The position numbers were made by a program, and so were the translations under genes. Positions 46,897-58,769 of a DNA stretch of 64,000 nucleotides are shown here, in pieces (position 1 is the stretch's first letter; each line of letters opens with the position of its first letter). Under the pieces are notes generated by a model. That model was given only the letters and a program-made list of their open reading frames with translations, had not been told where the DNA came from and did not search any database. Location of the stretch: positions 186,001-250,000 of the forward strand of contig MU626262.1 in NCBI GenBank assembly GCA_025603075.1. Reading direction: 5' to 3'. This stretch comes from Neoconidiobolus thromboides FSU 785 (lineage: Eukaryota; Entomophthoromycota; Entomophthoromycetes; Entomophthorales; Neoconidiobolaceae).

Positions 46897-48134
46897 TATA
46901 TATAGCTAGTTACTTAATTAAAATGATGAGTTATTTTTTTTATCTTATTTTTTACGTTAATCCTTGTTGCTTAGATTTTTATGGAACTATTACAATGGTC
47001 CAATAATCAACGTCTGATTACTTTATTATCAATATTATTCGTTTAATTTATCCACCTAATTTATTTTTTTAGCTTTTTTGATTCATTGCCCAATCAATTT
47101 AATTTCCTAAATTATGACATTTATTTTTCAATAATTTTTAATTAATTACTATTAACTGTATAGCAATTGTCATTTAGTTTATAAATTTATTTTTTTATAA
47201 AGGGTAAGGCTATTATGATCAACTATCTATAGCTATATTAATGACATTTGTATTTCTTCTATCAAAATGTTAGTAATGTAGTGTGTATTATTCCTTAAAA
47301 CTATGTTTTTTTATAAATTGTTGAAAAAGTTTAATAAATTAAAGAATTTATGTATGAATGGTATTGGTTACTTAGTTAAAATAGGAAGTTACAATCCTTT
47401 TTAATTAAAGTTCTTTTAAATATACAAGTAATTTATTGCAAAAATGTATTGAAAAATTAATATTTTGTTTATTTTTTGTGATACAAAAATACTACTATAA
47501 TAAATAATATTAAAAATTTATACCAATATGATTTTTCTTTACAGCTTGGCTTCTATATGTTATACTCTACTGCTTAATAATTAGTTTAGTATTATTTAAG
47601 CTTTATTTTAAATGTAGTGATATTAATCAAATATACATTAACAAATGTATTCGACTATAAACTAATAGAAAGTAATGCTTCTTATTATATAAACAAAATG
47701 TAGCGTTTTTGATAATTTTTGGCTGTACAGAGCAATTTTTATTTTTCCAATTCTATTTTTTTAAAACAGTATAAAGCTTTTGGAATCTTTTTGCTGAAAA
47801 ATCAGTTGAAAGAGGACTTTAATAAGAATCCGTTTTTGGAGTATTTGTACTGAAAAAATAGAATTGAGTTTTAGAAAGAGTTTTATTTTTATAATTAACC
47901 CAGTTCACAGTTTAAGTATTTGACTAAATAAAATAATACTAATAATTACCTCATAATTTTTAGCCACCCAAGCCACTTAAATGATTATTTTTTTGTGCCT
48001 TTTTGGAAAATGTAAAACCTTGAACAAAAATTGAAATGGAATTAATTGTACAAGCATAAATTCTAAGCAAGAGGGGTGACTAAAAAAGTTTGCTTGAAAA
48101 AAATATTAATCTTTTGTACTATTTAACTTTTAGA
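46897..48134. other. divergent promoter region of Rab11 and Ykt6
   Basis: About 1.24 kb of AT-rich DNA shared by two head-to-head trafficking genes. No repeat copy or other gene is visible. Confidence 0.6.
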
Positions 48135-48864
48135 ATGAAGATCCTATCAATTTCAATTACTCGTAATGATAATAAACCAGCTATCAATTTAGCTTCCGTA
48201 TCCAATTTATCAAGTTTTGGTTTTTTTGAACGTTCTAGGTAAGTAATTAAGTTTTCTAAAACAAACTGTTTAATTCTTTTTAATTTAGCGTTCAAGAATT
48301 TATCAATTTCTTTTCAATTACAATTTCTGAAAGAACACCATCAGGGCAACGCCAAACTGTTGAACAAGATGGTAAACATTATTTTGATTTTAATTAAAAT
48401 TGAAATTAAAATCTAAAAGGCATGTTTGGTCATGTACATTCAAGACCAGAAGGTATTTCTATAATGATCATTTCAGATGCAGAATACCCTTCAAGGGTAG
48501 CATTTACTTTGATCTCTAAAATTGGTGAAGAGTTTATTTCCCAAGTACCAAAAACAAATTGGAAAGCTAATGTTGGCTTTGCTCCATTACAAGAATATTT
48601 GGTTACTTATCAAGATCCTCATAAAGCCGATCCTATTATGAAAGTACAAAAAGAGTTGGATGATACTAGAATTATTATGGTAAATTATCATTACCATTTA
48701 TTGTTTATTTATTTGATTTTTTATAGCATAAAACTATTGAGTCTGTATTAGAAAGAGGAGAAAAACTAGATAACCTTGTTAACCGTTCAGAGCAGCTTTC
48801 TTCTCACTCTAAACTGTTTTATAAATCAGCCAAGTCTACAAATTCATGTTGTAGAATTATGTAA
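48135..48864 (+). CDS. ykt6: v-SNARE Ykt6
   Basis: Four exons, 48135..48238, 48289..48371, 48420..48679 and 48727..48864, introns of 50, 48 and 47 nt; 194 residues. The N-terminal longin domain begins [11 protein letters not shown] and includes [31 protein letters not shown] and [20 protein letters not shown]. The R-SNARE helix is [20 protein letters not shown], followed by [20 protein letters not shown]. It ends NSCCRIM, the Ykt6 signature CCxxM box, in which one Cys is palmitoylated and the next farnesylated in place of a TM segment. Ykt6 cycles between cytosol and membranes and works in ER-Golgi, endosomal, vacuolar and autophagosome fusion. Confidence 0.95.
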
Positions 48865-49102
48865 TTTAGTCAATAACTGAATTAATAAATTAATAAATTT
48901 TTAATTATAAGAATACCATTTTTAACTAATAGACAATCTTAATTTATTATAGAAGTGATAGAAAGAAAATAGTTGTGATTTGGCAATATGTGAGTAAGGA
49001 TTTAGTGTAATGGTGAATGATTGGTATTTTACAGAAACTGAAAACTAGCATCATAATAAAAGCTAACTTATTTTACAGATAAAATATTAAAATTGAATAC
49101 AA

Positions 49103-50118
49103 TTACAAGATACTTGGAGACTTACTTTGATTTCTACTCTTTTCGAACATAGAGAAATCAAAAGATTTATATTTAACTCGATTCCTTTCCTTTCTTTCAC
49201 TTTCGATCATTTTTCTACTTTGTTTTATATCATTCATAACAGGTACAGTTATCTGAGCAGAAAGCTCGGAAGGTACTAAACTAACCCAAGACTCTCGCTT
49301 TATATTTCTGACTTTTGCATCCACCTCTTTTACTTGAGTATTTGCTATTTCAAGCTTATATAGATATTGTTTTAATTGGTCTTCTAATTGGTTGTTTTCA
49401 TTTAATTTCTTTTCATACGTATATTCCAATTTATTTATATCAAATATTTTACCATCAGCTACTAATTGATGCTAAGTAAAAAATAATAATTAGTATATAT
49501 AAACTATGTTAAAAGCAAGTGATTTACCCTAAGTTCTTCACATTTAACAATGACTAAAAACATGTTGAAAAAATAAAATAGTCTTAAAATAATGATTATA
49601 AAATCAATTAATAGAAATTCTAATTTTATATTAAAACTAAAATACAGATTTGGCAGTATTATTAAAATTAAACTTAATAAGTCATAATAGACCCAAAGCC
49701 TTTGTTTCATTGCTTTTAATGAGACTGCTTTCATTGCAAATTCTACCATTAATAGTATTAAAAAAGGTAGTGTTAGTAGCCCGCTATATTTGAAATATTT
49801 GAGCCTTAATGAAGCTGAAATAAATGAAAAAAGAATCAGTGGTGTTATTTGAAATATCAAATAATAAAGCTTACTCCAAACAAATTCTAGGACAATAACA
49901 TAAAAATAAAAAATAAATAAATAGAAGCTTATGTAGTAAAATCTAAAAGACGAAACTAAATAAGGGATATTGTAAGGGTAATCCAGTCTATTTGAAGAAT
50001 CTATAGTATCTGTGGGCTCTTCTCCATCGGTTCTTTTATTCAAAGATAAATTGGGATCTAAATAAATGCCACCATGTTTATCAACCCAGAGTTTAATTCT
50101 TTGTTTAAAACTAGTCAT
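49103..50118 (-). CDS. voltage-sensor-like membrane protein with C-terminal coiled coil
   Basis: Two exons, 50118..49528 and 49471..49103, 56-nt intron; 319 residues. Hydrophobic segments lie at about 58-80, 84-104, 113-130, 143-162 and 166-193, followed by a coiled-coil stretch (INKLEYTYEKKLNENNQLED and on). The segment LILLMVEFAMKAVSLK followed by RLWVYYDLLSLILIIL has the Glu/Lys and Asp pattern of S2 and S3 in voltage-sensor domains (Glu126, Lys130, Asp146). The next helix, IIIILRLFYFFNMFLVIVK, aligns with Hv1 S4 (ILLRLWRVARIING) with one Arg kept (Arg179) but the next two lost (Tyr182, Asn185). S4 leading into a coiled coil is the Hv1 proton-channel layout. Assignment is tentative. A strong GTAAGT near 49130 could extend the gene by another exon. 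Confidence 0.6.
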
Positions 50119-50253
50119 TCAGTTAGAATATGTAGAAAAACAAAACAAAAATATAATTTATTTTATTTAAATACAATTATTTATAAATTAATAATAAATG
50201 TCAATCTTTACCCAAATCAGAATTTAATTGAAATATATTTACAACTTTTTAAC

Positions 50254-50352
50254 ATGAAGATGAGTGTTTTTTTGGTTTCATCACTTTTTTACCTTTTAAA
50301 CACTATTTCAGTGGAGAAATTTTAGTAAAATTATTAAATGAAAAAAGACATT
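50254..50352 (+). mobile_element. 100-bp GGGGATG element, copy 20 (diverged)
   Basis: The ends are worn (GAAGATGAGTGTTTTTTTGG ... AAAGACATTGGC). Core TTTTAAACACTATTTCAGTGG is recognisable. Confidence 0.65.
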
Positions 50353-50780
50353 GGCAGTATTTTATTTTTCCTCGATTTTATTATTATTCAAGTTGATCTT
50401 TGATTTACATTAAAATAATGCCCCTATAATTAATTTAATATACTTTCTTAATTGAAATATAAGATTAATCATAGGTGGATTGTTTACTATTTAAAGTAAA
50501 TTTATTCCGTATCTAATACATTAAAAGCTGGTTTATTTCTATTGATAATGTGACGGTTATATTGGATTATAGATATAAATGCGCTAAAGAGAATAGACAT
50601 ATGATATCAGAAGGCTAGGATACTAGTTAATGAACAGTTTGAATTAAACAGGGTAAACGCTATGATAGTAAATATTAAACGAAGTAATCTCATTTTGAAA
50701 GTGAATCTTAACAAAAGCATCTGTTATATTATCTTAGTACAAATTATATATATTTCATGTAAATAATGTTACTAAATACG

Positions 50781-50883
50781 ATAAGGGTTTTTTTGGCTTT
50801 ATTGCTTTTTCTATCTTTCAAGCGCTATTTAGGTGGAAAAATTCTTAGTAAAATTTCTATACACAAAAATACATTCCCATATG
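50781..50883 (+). mobile_element. 100-bp GGGGATG element, copy 21
   Basis: The 5' end is shortened (ATAAGGGTTTTTTTGG). Core TTTCAAGCGCTATTTAGGTGG. 3' end ACATTCCCATAT. Confidence 0.78.
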
Positions 50884-51731
50884 TTCATCAGCATGTAGTT
50901 GGAGAAAAGATAGAATTTTATTGAATTAAATTATATGGGATGGTGTACTTTAACTACTTCCATTTAAAAATTATTGCTTCTAAGGGTTTATAAATAGTCA
51001 TGCTCAAAGGTGAATAAGTTTATATTTTAAACAATTAAAATCTTTTATTCAAATTTAATTGAATAAAACGAGTGTCATGATAGAACGTTAAATTGTAAAA
51101 AGTGATATAAAAGAATCGTTTCGAGTGGAGTGTAGATAAAAGATTGCACATTATCATTTAAAGCAAGTATTTAACACTTTAATTGTGCTTTGCACTTATG
51201 TGTAGTAATACATTATTATTAAGGTTGACGAACATTTTATAATTTTAAAATACCAGATCCAAGATTTTATATTGGGCTTTATGCATAGTTAATGCTTAAA
51301 ATTGAGCTGGAGCAGTAGTAACTTTTGCGTCATCTCCACAGCAGCAAACAATTTAAATAAGCAGTAGATTAGAACAACTTAACAACTGTATTTATTATTA
51401 TTAGATGGTGACTTCTTTTTCATAGAGCCAAAAAGTAATAGAAATTAAACTTTGTTATGATATTTTAGAAATATAGTATACAAGATATTATTCTATTCTA
51501 TTATTATTATTATTTGGTAAAGAAAAATTAATAATCAAGTTGAAATAAACACATTGAGATTTTTGGTGGTTTGAAATTTTTTAATAAAAGAGCAAATAAA
51601 AAAGAAGCTTCAATTAAAAAATTAAAATCGGAGTAATAAAAAAAAGAATAACGATCATTTTCTATAAATTTATATACTTTAATTAATATTAATAAAATTT
51701 CAAGTTTTAAATTCGTTAATTCTATTTTATA

Positions 51732-53494
51732 ATGGACAGTGATTTGATAGTGACTCTAGTTTATTTCTTAATCATCTTCTTAGGCATCTTGTTCTTTATC
51801 GTTTTATATTATATTAGCAATAAAAAGGAGATTGAGGTTAGAGTGATTGAAAGGATAAATGCGCAGAAAGCGATAGAAACTTTAGTAAACAATGTAGCCA
51901 AACAGTTTAGAACCTTAATCGAGTTGCCACTAACATGGAAAAAATTTAAATTATTAACCATCATTCAATGTTTATCTTGGTTAATGTTCTTTTTATTCCT
52001 ATCAAGTATAGCTGTGTTAATAGTAGGTGGGGTCAACCAGTCAAACACTTCTCAGTTTCAATTATTAAAAATCGGAACGTTTATTTATGTTTTAAGTTTA
52101 AATTTATATTTTATCTCAAGACAGTATATTTATTATCAAAAACAAAATTTAACACAACTACACGACCCAAGATTTATTGCTTTGGCTAACACCAATTTCA
52201 ATCACTTTGAAAGGAACTGGGCTAACTATATGCAAATTGCTGTTTTAGGTCTAGAATTTTTACAGTTGTTATCTTTTCCAATTCAAGACATTATCTCTTC
52301 AGTTTCAACACCACAAGGGTTTAGAGATAGTAATGGCGTCGATCCTCAGGCTATTGTTTCAATAGCTTCTCTTTTACCTAATATTTCAGTTCGTTTTTAC
52401 CTAATCCAGTTTTGGACTTGTATGGGGGTAGTATTGTTTACTTCATTTACTTCTGTAATATTACACTTTTACAATAATCGTTTCATCCCTGGCATCTCTT
52501 TATTTTGGGTCTCTCATCTTGTTCCTTTAGTGGTAATTTTAATTTTAATTTAATGTTTCTTATTTTCTAATAAACTTATTTTAGCATGTCGCATATCTGC
52601 CCATTTTGGTAAGTATCAAATCTCATTAGACAATATTTTTATACCGTTATATTTATAATATTAATTTTATTCAACTAGGTAACCTTTATAAACTCAGCAG
52701 CCTGCTTGTTAGGCGATGGAGGAGATAACTCTTCTTCTGTAACTCAACTATTAAAATGTGAAAGACAAGTCGTTCAGCCCCAATTATATTTATGGTTATC
52801 TTTACTTGGATTTACATTAGCTTACCTTATGTTAACTGTATTTGTTACTTCTTACGAACGTAAACCACTAGAAGGAGATATTGAATTTAAGTCAAAAGGA
52901 GTAGCTTTTATTAAAAATATGAGTAGGATTATGTCTATTTGGTTATTATTTAACTAAGTCAATTAATTAGGTTTGCTGCTTACTATTGATTTTACTTTAA
53001 TACCCGTAGAATATACAAAGCTAAAAGGTGTATTTTCTGTTATTATATTAACTGCTGTTGTAATTTATTCTATACATTCTAGACCATGCTATGTATCACA
53101 GGTATGCTGTTTTATATTTTATTCAATAGTAGATAATAATTAACGATAATAGATAAATTATTGGCGTACAATTGGGTTTTGTTGTATATTGTGGTCTGCA
53201 TTACCAGTAGCCATATTAGACTTAAAGTCCATTGGTATCATAGCAATTGTCATCATTATACTATCAGGGTGGGTTTTTATATTATTCTTAAGCTTGCTTG
53301 GCCGATATTGTACCTCTTCTAATTTAATTACTACTCCTATACAGCCTGTTTTAACTGTTTCTCAGAATAATACAGATATGACTCAAAACGAAGATTACAT
53401 TAATCATAGAGTTCCCCTTAAAGGTCAATCTAAACTTATTTTAGGAGATTCTACGCTGGAAAGAATTTCTTACATTCTTAATGAAAAGGCTTGA
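51732..53494 (+). CDS. polytopic membrane protein of unknown function
   Basis: Five exons: 51732..52532, 52585..52608 (only 24 nt), 52679..52922, 52971..53101, 53153..53494; introns 48-70 nt; 513 residues. About ten hydrophobic segments are visible. A basic segment near residues 30-60 (RVIERINAQKAIETL) could be a cytosolic linker. Conserved-looking patches are VAYLPILVTFINSAACLLGD, YERKPLEGDIEFKSKG and SRPCYVSQINYWRTIGFCCI. The exon 3-4 junction uses GTAGGA, a less usual donor, but is supported by restored frame and a 48-nt intron. I do not recognise the family. It is neither MFS nor ABC-like, and a receptor-like or channel-like protein is possible. Confidence 0.65.
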
Positions 53495-53699
53495 TTTCAG
53501 TGATTTGATATGGTATTATAATGTATTATCTTATATAGACTTATTGTCATTTTCTATCTAATTTAACAAATAGTAAATTTTGTATTATATGTATTATTAA
53601 TATCGTATTATTTGTAATTTCTAAATATATGATCATATTAATAAAGTGTATTTAAAATATTTACTTGCTTTATTAAATAATCTATTTAATTATAGAATA
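53495..53699. other. short convergent intergenic
   Basis: About 205 bp between convergent stop codons. AT-rich, no feature recognised. Confidence 0.5.
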
Positions 53700-55073
53700 T
53701 TAATTAAAAACATCCATGCTTATCCCTTCTCTTTTCTTTAAACTTAAAACTCTAATGATACAGAAAAGTAAGAAGCTCATTCCTGACATACCAATAGAAT
53801 AATAAATTAAATAATTGTAATTGCGACTCTTATCAAATATTAATCCAGCTAAAGAAGGACCAGCAAGATCCCCAAGTCCAGTAGGCGCATAGGCAATACC
53901 TAAAATAGTAGCTAGATTTTGAGTCCCAAAGAGTTCAGCACAAGCAGTAGTAAACCCACCTGCAAATCCACCATTGGGTAAGCCAAATAAAACTGCAAAG
54001 ACTAAAAGGGTGGTATAGCTTGAAGCAAAATTCCAAATGAGTAAAAAAGCAGTTGAAGCACCTAGACACCCAATAAATACATTGAGATGACCTAAATGAT
54101 CACTAATGACTCCTAAGAAGACTCTACCAACAGCGGACATACCATTGATAATGGCTAAAAGAGTAGCACCCTGTTGCTTTGTATGTCCCATATCCGTGGT
54201 ATAATTAGGAATATAATAAAGTGGCACTAAATAACCAAAGCTAGCAAACATCATTGCAAACATGAATAAAATAAATTTCAAGTTAACTAAAGGTTTTAAA
54301 CTTGTCTTTTCTTGAGTTTGTTTTTCCAAGTTAAATGGGATACGTGGCTTAACCACAAGTGCTGAAAATACTAATAAAACGAAATATATGATTGCATTAT
54401 ATCTTAAGGTCCATGCATAGCCTACTGTGGATAGCAAATATTCATTTAAAAGTGCAAATATCAATCCTCCTACTCCAGAACCTGCTGTACCAAACCCTAC
54501 TGCTACTCCCCTTCTTTTTTCAAACCATTGAATGACTACTGAGTTTGCTGGTACATAAATCAATGCTCCTCCTACACCAAAGATAAACCCTTGTGTTATT
54601 ATCAGGTGCCAGATCTAGTTTTAGAAATTAATATTAATATTAGTAAGTGAATAAATAATCTTTACCTCAGTAGAAAATGAAGCCAGCACATGGGAAACTG
54701 CAATAATGGCTCCTCCTATTAAGGTACAAATTCTAAACCCATAGCGATCGCATAAATTGCCAGTAATAATTGAAGATATGGCTAATGTTGTAGGTGCCAC
54801 TGTGCCAATTAGAGAAATGTATGCTTTCTCACTTTTTGGGAATACAGTGTTAGAATAATGCTCAATGTATACACCAAAGGCGTTCGCTATCCCAAATGAG
54901 CAAGCTTGCATTAAAAAGCTTGCTAGTACTACTAACCAGCCATAAAGACTATCAGGTTCTGGAGCGAACGTTTCTTTTGATGCTATTGCTTTAACTTCTT
55001 CCGTCTTCAATTTTGAGTCTAAACTGTTCACCGTTGATGTACGATATATTGTATCAATTGTTGTTTGTTCCAT
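53700..55073 (-). CDS. MFS transporter, monocarboxylate (MCT-like) type
   Basis: Two exons, 55073..54666 and 54614..53700, 51-nt intron in phase 0; 440 residues. The N-terminal cytosolic part ends in PDSLYGWLVVLASFLMQACS, the MCT family signature before TM1 (usually DGGWGW), here with Leu-Tyr in place of Gly-Gly. GNLCDRYGFR follows TM2. Junction text IWHLIITQGFIFGVGGALIY is followed by WFEKRRGVAVGFGTAGSGVG, the usual TM4-5 pattern. Twelve TM segments are expected. Fungal MCT-like proteins (Mch family) sit in plasma, vacuolar or mitochondrial membranes; some carry riboflavin or carboxylates. The substrate is unknown here. Confidence 0.9.
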
Positions 55074-55852
55074 TTTTATATGGTTTAAAAAGTGAAGAAA
55101 AATTTAAAAGAATAAATGTGAGAGAATAAAGGAATTTGTTATTTATATCAGCTCTTATCTCACATCCTTTTTCTTTTTGTATTAAAGGCCGAGCAGTATA
55201 ACTCGTTATCTAATATTTGTGCTTCTTTTTTGAGTTTTGGCTAGGGTTAGGCCACTTTTTCACTTTACTCTTAATTCTTAAGCTGATAATTAGGAATAAA
55301 TGGGCAATAAAAAAATCTGAATAATGGATTTAGTCATTTGTATTGGTGTAACTTATCTATAAACCCAATAGTTAAGCTTTGGTAAATTAATAAAGATGAC
55401 AATAAATACTGCCCAATTATTCATATTATATCGGCATTTAAAACTTATTTAGTAGTTTAATATTATTAAAGTAAATTAAGGGTTATTACTAAGATTTACA
55501 GAATTTAATAAAATAAATAGCATGATGTTTATTTTATAGTTATTTTATCCATTTTTAAAAAATACTAATGGATTACTTAGCCATCCTTTATTTGTATTAT
55601 TGCTATTTTATAATTGATTTTATTATTTATTAATACCAATATTATTTTCTTTTGCAAATAATATTAGAAAAAAACTAATGAAACAAAGTTAAAATCAACC
55701 AAAATTAAATAAGCACAAAATAACAATACTTTAATAAACACTAGTTTGATATAAAATGTGGGGTTGTTATAACGTAAATCAACAAAAAAACTTAATTCAT
55801 TTTTTCTTAATATTTTCGTTATCTTTATTTAATCTTAGACAAACACGAAAAA
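55074..55852. other. divergent intergenic, nothing recognised
   Basis: About 780 bp between the MCT-like and GPI-type starts. AT-rich, with pyrimidine-rich leader just before 55853. No repeat copy. Confidence 0.55.
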
Positions 55853-56332
55853 ATGCTTCAACTTAATAGATTCTGCTTATTTATACTATTGTTATCCACC
55901 AATCTAATATTATGTGACAGTACAGTCCCAGACCCATTACCAGAGATATGTTATAGCGGCGGAGTATTAACTAATCCATGCAAAGGAACCAGCTGTGCCC
56001 CGTGCTGGGTACAACAACCGGATGGCAAATGGGCATGTTATGATTATCTAGCAGATGGCTCTTGCCAATGGGGAGAAGACGTTGGTAATCGAGTCAAAAA
56101 TAGAAATAGCCCAAATAGCTCCAATAATTCAAATAATAATGGTAATAGCAATGATAATGGGTCTGTTACCGTCATTACAGAAGCTGGTCATGATGGCGCT
56201 ACTACTGTTACAGCTAGGAAGGTTTCGTCAACTAAATTAGTGATAGTGACTAAAACTATTTCTGCGGGTTTTGGTCATTCAGTGGATGCTCTTTATTTCT
56301 ATTTGTTGGTTGCAATATTAATTTGTTTTTAA
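55853..56332 (+). CDS. secreted, probably GPI-anchored Cys-rich surface protein
   Basis: Single exon, 159 residues. Signal peptide MLQLNRFCLFILLLSTNLIL, then a compact domain with six Cys (EICYSGGVLTNPCKGTSC, APCW, WACYDYLADGSCQWG), an Asn/Ser-rich linker (about 85-105), a Thr/Val-rich segment, and a hydrophobic C terminus (ALYFYLLVAILICF) that fits a GPI-attachment signal. It would be a cell-wall or plasma-membrane surface protein. The family is not recognised. Position beside transporter genes gives no functional hint. Confidence 0.75.
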   Translation: MLQLNRFCLFILLLSTNLILCDSTVPDPLPEICYSGGVLTNPCKGTSCAPCWVQQPDGKWACYDYLADGSCQWGEDVGNRVKNRNSPNSSNNSNNNGNSNDNGSVTVITEAGHDGATTVTARKVSSTKLVIVTKTISAGFGHSVDALYFYLLVAILICF

Positions 56333-56624
56333 TAAACTATTTATATTAAATCTACTTCATTATTGACATAAATATAGTCCACAAATTATATATGGTCAAT
56401 CGAATAATATATAATGTACTATATCCACCATATATTAAAAAAATTACATTAGTAATTAAATATGCTATATGATTCACGTTTATTTTAATGCTATTCAACG
56501 GATAAATGAAAAATTGTTTTTTAAGTAATGTTATAAGATTGTTTACTAAAATAGTAAATAACATTAACTAGTTAAAGTCAAAATTCAATTTAACTATATT
56601 TTATTTTATTATTATTATTATATT
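56333..56624. other. short convergent intergenic
   Basis: About 290 bp between convergent genes. Only AT-rich sequence is seen. Confidence 0.5.
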
Positions 56625-57949
56625 TTAGTATTTTAACTCATATAAAAAGTTATGGATATATTTGTTTACAACCGTTGAATTCACGAAATGAATCCAATGA
56701 CCTCCATTTTCCACATACTATAAATTCAATATTAATATTGTATAAATAATGATAAAGATACTAACTTTGGTAGTGATATCCCTGATGAATCTAATATAGG
56801 TATCAGCAGTAGCACTCAAAAAGTCATTTTGACCTAAGATCTAATTAAGTGGGTAATTAGATCTTTTACGTTGATAAATAATCAATACTAAATTTACCTG
56901 CAATGATTTTACTAGAATATTTAAATTGGGCTTTTTTAAATCGTTACTGTCATTTAGCTTACTTGTACGATACCAATTAATAGAGTTATTAAATCCTTGG
57001 ATTGAATACTGACTGTGTAAATAGTGCATGAACTAATTGTAAATAAATTATCCGTTATATGTTATTGCCACAATTACCTTTTCATCAGGATAAATATCGT
57101 CTGTTTTATTTAAAGTATCATAGTACTCAAGTAAACTCATATTTAAAGGTACCTGTACTCTTTTATCGCTAAGTTTGCTTTTGTTAGTGGCCCAAAACAT
57201 TTTTAATACTTTATCAATATTATTATTAAATTCAGTTATATTTCCTTGATTTAACGCCACCTAATAATATACAGTAAGTATATATTCACATCCATGTAGT
57301 ATTACTAGTTATTACTTGATACCCGTAAACTGGGTTTATAATAGCTTTTTCTAACTCTGTTTTTGGAGTACTTAAATTAGGCGTATAAGGTGAAGAGAAA
57401 GAAATAAATCCTTTAACATAATTCGGAAATTTATAAGCTAATTCCCACCCCAATTTACTACCCCAATTATGGCCGATAACAACCACTTTATCTTTTTTTA
57501 ATTGTTTGACTATATGTATTACATCATTTGATAACCTATCAAAAGTATAATACTCCAAATCGTTTTTTATGACTGTGGTGCCATATCCTGCCATATCTAA
57601 AGAAATGGCTCGATAGTTTAATTTGTTAACTAAATAGTCAATTTGATACTTCCAGGTATACCAGGACTAAATAGAAAGTATTAGAAATAGTAAATTGTAA
57701 AAAACAAAATTTTACTTCTGGAAAACCATGTAATAGTACTACTAATGGTGCTTCACATGGACCTTGATCTACATAATCTACATTGAAACAATAATGGCGT
57801 TAATATTTGAGCTTGAAACAATATTCTATAGTATTACGATAGATACCACTTGGTAATTGAATGTATTTATGATTAAAAGAGCTTGGATCACTAATGTTAA
57901 AGGCAGATATATACGTTATAAATACAGTTAATAGCAACTTGAGCCACAT
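56625..57949 (-). CDS. epoxide-hydrolase-like alpha/beta hydrolase, secreted, Asp nucleophile replaced by Asn
   Basis: Seven exons: 57949..57838, 57777..57716, 57666..57316, 57260..57078, 57032..56898, 56840..56766, 56717..56625; introns 45-60 nt; 336 residues. Starts with a signal peptide (MWLKLLLTVFITYISA), then VVLLHGFPESWYTW (oxyanion motif HGFPE at 54-58). The nucleophile elbow reads VIGHNWGSKLGWELAY: position 125 is Asn (AAT at 57466-57468), where epoxide hydrolases carry Asp (HDWG). The relay Asp287 (ILGQNDF) and catalytic His313 (GGHWIH) are kept. Exons 2-6 have exactly the same lengths (62, 351, 183, 135, 75) as the + strand paralogue at 59170. The protein probably cannot form the usual ester intermediate; it may be inactive, binding-only or altered in chemistry. 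Confidence 0.85.
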
Positions 57950-58675
57950 TTTAAATGATTAAAAAAGGATTTAAGGTTTTTTTGGTTGATGTTTTATCCA
58001 ATTTTTGTTTATATATTTTTTTCGATTCAGCCTTAAATGTTAGCTTTTTTTGTACTTTGATTTAAAGCTGTTAATAAAATGATATCTTGCATCGCATTAA
58101 AAATATTTTAATTGGGATTTATTAAAGTAAATATATCGCTTTTAATATTGTTTATTATTAACTTATCTAAACAATATTAAAGTTAGTACTATTTATTGCC
58201 TTATTTTTATTTAAAACTAATCCATTAATTATATGATATTTCCTATCATATTTATTGATAAATTTTAAAATATGTCGAAAAGGATAGATTATTCTTCTTG
58301 ATACAGTTAGATATTAATTTATTTAATTTTGCTCCTTTAATTTGTTTTAATTTTTATTATTAAAAGTAGATGTCCACTTATAACATTTGAACCTTAAATC
58401 TACTTATCTTTAAATAGTCATTTATCTGTTTATTAATATTGTTTCTACTTAAAATGCTTGAAGAATAAGTCATTTACTATCATTTGATCGCAATATTAAA
58501 CTAAACCTCTAATGGTAATGAATAAAAGAAAGGTAATTGTGATGTTTAGATTATTATGGTGAGTATAATTGAAATAAAAAAAGTGATAAGGTTCAACTCA
58601 ACATAATCAAACCAAAATGCCAAAAATGCAAATTAACATTATATTAAATTTTTAGTTACTGTAATACAACAAATT
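57950..58675. other. intergenic between EH-like gene and tRNA
   Basis: About 725 bp of AT-rich DNA upstream of the minus-strand EH-like gene. Nothing recognised. Confidence 0.55.
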
Positions 58676-58769
58676 GCTCCTGTAGCAAAGTGGTTTAATG
58701 CGTCGTGCTTATAAGTAAAATTATACCTTAGACACGCGAAGGTCGCGGGTTCGATCCCCGCCAGGAGCA
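58676..58769 (+). tRNA. tRNA-Ile (anticodon UAU) with 20-nt intron
   Basis: Acceptor GCTCCTG/CAGGAGC with discriminator A, D arm GCA...TGC, anticodon loop CTTATAA with TAT at 58710-58712, T arm GCGGGTTCGATCCCCGC. A 20-nt intron (58714-58733) follows position 37; removing it restores the anticodon stem TCGTG/CGCGA (one G-U pair) and a 5-nt variable loop, giving a 74-nt mature tRNA. The A and B boxes (TAGCAAAGTGG, GGTTCGATCC) are intact. Confidence 0.93.

Larger units (their letters stand above)
50119..51731. other. gene-free interval, two 100-bp elements
   Basis: Holds copies 20 and 21 (50254-50352, 50781-50883). Nothing else is recognised. The interval lies between divergent membrane-protein genes. 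Confidence 0.6.
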
